From a virus: a stretch of 21,583 nucleotides of DNA. A model generated the notes under the pieces. The model was not told where the DNA came from. It ran no database searches and saw only the letters and a program-made list of their open reading frames with translations. Positions 20,269 to 21,583 of this stretch are shown here, piece by piece; the first letter of the stretch is position 1; each line of letters opens with the position of its first letter. The position numbers and the translations under genes are program-made. The DNA lies in the IMG/VR virus record IMGVR_UViG_3300006176_000015, positions 1-21,583 of that record. The stretch is one strand, 5' to 3'.

Positions 20269-20280
20269 CGTGCCGTCTAA
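20269..20280 (+). repeat. Boundary element copy 7 (class B)
   Basis: Perfect CGTGCCGTCTAA lies 4 bases after a stop and is followed by CTAAAGCAGGAGC, which supplies an AGGAG ribosome site. The next ATG is 19 bases after the core. Confidence 0.9.
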
Positions 20281-20299
20281 CTAAAGCAGGAGCTTAGGG

Positions 20300-20605
20300 A
20301 TGGGCGTGGTCACGGGTGTCTTTCAAATGCCGAATGGCTCCCCGGTTGCATCTGGCCTTTATCAGTGGAAACTCTCGCAGGACACCATTGAACTATCCGT
20401 CGCCTGTATCTGTCCGAGCCTGTTCACAGGATACCTCGACACGTCGGGCAACCTGACCGCGACGTTCCTGTTCAACGACGCCATGCTGCCCAACCCGACC
20501 ACGTACCAGTTGACGATCAAGGCGCAGGGCGGAGCGCAAGTCTGGAATGCAGTCTATAACCTGACAGGCACAGCCGTGAATCTGAACAATTACACCTACA
20601 CGTAG
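20300..20605 (+). CDS. Unknown beta-rich virion-like protein (101 aa)
   Basis: The protein alternates strands and turns (GVFQMPNGSPVASGLYQWKL, then TATFLFNDAMLPNPTTYQLT) and ends in the Asn/Tyr-rich segment NLNNYTYT. The pattern resembles the small attachment domains of phage fibre proteins that begin VTGxxxxPNGxPxxxGxxxxxL. A fibre-associated or tail role is thus a fair guess, though no named family was recognised. The AGGAG in the preceding boundary element is about 10 bases from the start. The gene downstream follows closely. Confidence 0.65.
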   Translation: MGVVTGVFQMPNGSPVASGLYQWKLSQDTIELSVACICPSLFTGYLDTSGNLTATFLFNDAMLPNPTTYQLTIKAQGGAQVWNAVYNLTGTAVNLNNYTYT

Positions 20606-20615
20606 GGGAGAGAGA

Positions 20616-21583
20616 ATGGCGGCACCGAATCTTCGCACCGATCTTGCCCTGGTGCAGTTGCCCTCGACCTATCCGAACGTCGGCGGACTGACGGGCAAAA
20701 ACACCCTCGTCACCGATCCCGACTTTGGAACACAGATCGTGCGCGTTACCGATGCTACGTCCGGCGCCGGAAACAATCTGTCGATGCAGACCACGGACGA
20801 TACCTCGGCCTACTCAGTATGGAACACGGACGACACCCTGCTTTGCTTGCACAACACAAACGCTCAGGGATACCTATTCCAGTTCAATCCTGCGACCATG
20901 CAGGCCACGCAGTTGACCACGGGCCCGATCCTGACGGGTGCCTACTGCTTCTCTCGCATCTCGCCGGGAATCATCTACAACAATCCGGTGAGCACGCCGA
21001 ATATCATCAACCAGTTAACTTACTCACTGGTCGGCGGCGTCTGGACGTATCAAAGCACGGTGCAACTCTGCGACTTCTCGAACGGGGGCGGTGGCCCCCT
21101 CCCCGGCGGGTATGTCATCAAGTGGGTGGGGACGCTCACCGTTTCCGAAGGCGATACGATTTTCAATTTGTCATTCGGGCTTGGCGCTCAGGGCACGGGA
21201 TATTACTGCTGCCTCTACCAACCGGGCAGCGGATTCCGAATGCTCGATACACAAACCTTGGCTGTCACCGGATCATGGGGAACGACTGGAACGCTGACCG
21301 GCATCGCGGGAGCGGCAATCTCTCCATTCCTGATTCACGACAGTTCGCAGACGCCGAATCCAACCTATACCAACATCGCGGCCAACGGCGCGTCCTACAC
21401 ATGGGTCTGGGACAATGCAACCCTGACAATGGTTTCCAACACGACAAGCGGGCACATGGTTCTGGGCTATGCTTCGCAGTATTCTGGCGGAGCGGGCGCA
21501 GGGCAATTCCAGAGCATCCCGCCGACATTCGCCATTCCTCCAGGGTCGAATCCGGTTAAAACGAACATCATTCCAGCCGTGGC
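20616..21583 (+). CDS. Beta-propeller-like protein, 3' end beyond the window (at least 322 aa)
   Basis: The frame is open from ATG 20616 to the window edge. GGGGAGAGAGA lies just upstream as the ribosome site, and the distance to the previous stop is 10 bases. The sequence has propeller-blade-like strands and acidic turns: LVTDPDFGTQIVRVTDAT, followed by YSVWNTDDTLLCLHN and then YLFQFNPATMQATQLT. This is the pattern of TolB- or WD-type proteins that interpret repeated D-T-L-L strands. The fold assignment is moderate and the function unknown. In a phage tail region it may be a receptor-binding or tail-associated protein. A long open frame at 20819-21559 in another phase is a shadow. Confidence 0.68.
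   Translation, partial: MAAPNLRTDLALVQLPSTYPNVGGLTGKNTLVTDPDFGTQIVRVTDATSGAGNNLSMQTTDDTSAYSVWNTDDTLLCLHNTNAQGYLFQFNPATMQATQLTTGPILTGAYCFSRISPGIIYNNPVSTPNIINQLTYSLVGGVWTYQSTVQLCDFSNGGGGPLPGGYVIKWVGTLTVSEGDTIFNLSFGLGAQGTGYYCCLYQPGSGFRMLDTQTLAVTGSWGTTGTLTGIAGAAISPFLIHDSSQTPNPTYTNIAANGASYTWVWDNATLTMVSNTTSGHMVLGYASQYSGGAGAGQFQSIPPTFAIPPGSNPVKTNIIPAV

Noticed and set aside
4682-20280. The repeated 12-mer as a simple sigma70 promoter or terminator
   Set aside because: No conserved -35 box was seen at the expected distance, the start codon is often too close for a normal leader, and there is no stable conserved stem with a T run.
20819-21559. Plus-strand 246-codon frame at the right end
   Set aside because: It overlaps the 20616 frame, which has a better ribosome site, protein-like strands and stays open to the window edge.

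Overview
The window is part of a tailed double-stranded DNA phage (or prophage) genome, class Caudoviricetes. The diagnostic genes are a large terminase subunit, a P22-like portal protein, a probable scaffolding protein and an N4-gp56-type major capsid protein, in the order normal for a head module. Around them lie phage replication genes, an M15-type lysis peptidase and many small virion-like proteins. The host cannot be fixed from the sequence. The moderately GC-rich base composition and the He_PIG Ig-like, FN3-like and secreted beta-helix proteins would suit a soil or peat bacterium such as an acidobacterium, but that is inference. The portal and capsid types are compatible with a podovirus. 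No tRNA, rRNA, CRISPR array, integrase, transposase or reverse transcriptase was recognised, and no stretch longer than about 120 bases lacks a plausible gene.

Layout. (1) 1-70: the likely 3' end of a plus-strand gene. (2) 113-1833, minus strand: a tightly overlapping cluster with an endolysin-like M15 peptidase, a 62-residue unknown, a G39P/lambda-P-like helicase loader and a winged-helix replication organiser. It reads away from a divergent control region near 1840-1900. (3) 1893-4693, plus strand: an HNH nuclease, a HAD-type phosphatase, a protein with a sigma-region-4-like helix-turn-helix, a Fis-type HTH gene that appears frame-disrupted, and a TPR plus GT9-like glycosyltransferase. (4) 4701-10615: two small membrane proteins (holin candidates), a FN3-like fragment, a 723-residue beta-helix tailspike-like protein that begins with a secretion signal, a 25-residue coupled mini-ORF, a membrane/zinc-ribbon protein, two tandem Ig-like paralogues and several small unknowns. 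The block ends in a strong rho-independent terminator at 10638-10667. (5) 10687-16825: terminase, portal, unknown, scaffold and major capsid. (6) 16862-18138: an HNH nuclease with its own sigma70-like promoter, then a histidine phosphatase. (7) 18131-21583: unknown and beta-rich virion-like proteins, ending in a truncated beta-propeller-like gene.

The most striking feature is a perfectly conserved 12-base element, CGTGCCGTCTAA. It occurs seven times, always on the plus strand, always at a gene boundary and 7-27 bases before the next start codon. The genes it precedes include the portal and the major capsid. The copies fall into two sub-classes by their 3' extension. One class continues with NRGGGATGTA and then a Shine-Dalgarno. 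The other continues with CTRAAGCA or a close variant and often lacks a clear Shine-Dalgarno. In two cases the element supplies the last codons and stop of the upstream gene (Arg-Ala-Val-stop). This resembles the start-associated sequences of cluster K mycobacteriophages and may coordinate late-gene expression or mark module boundaries.
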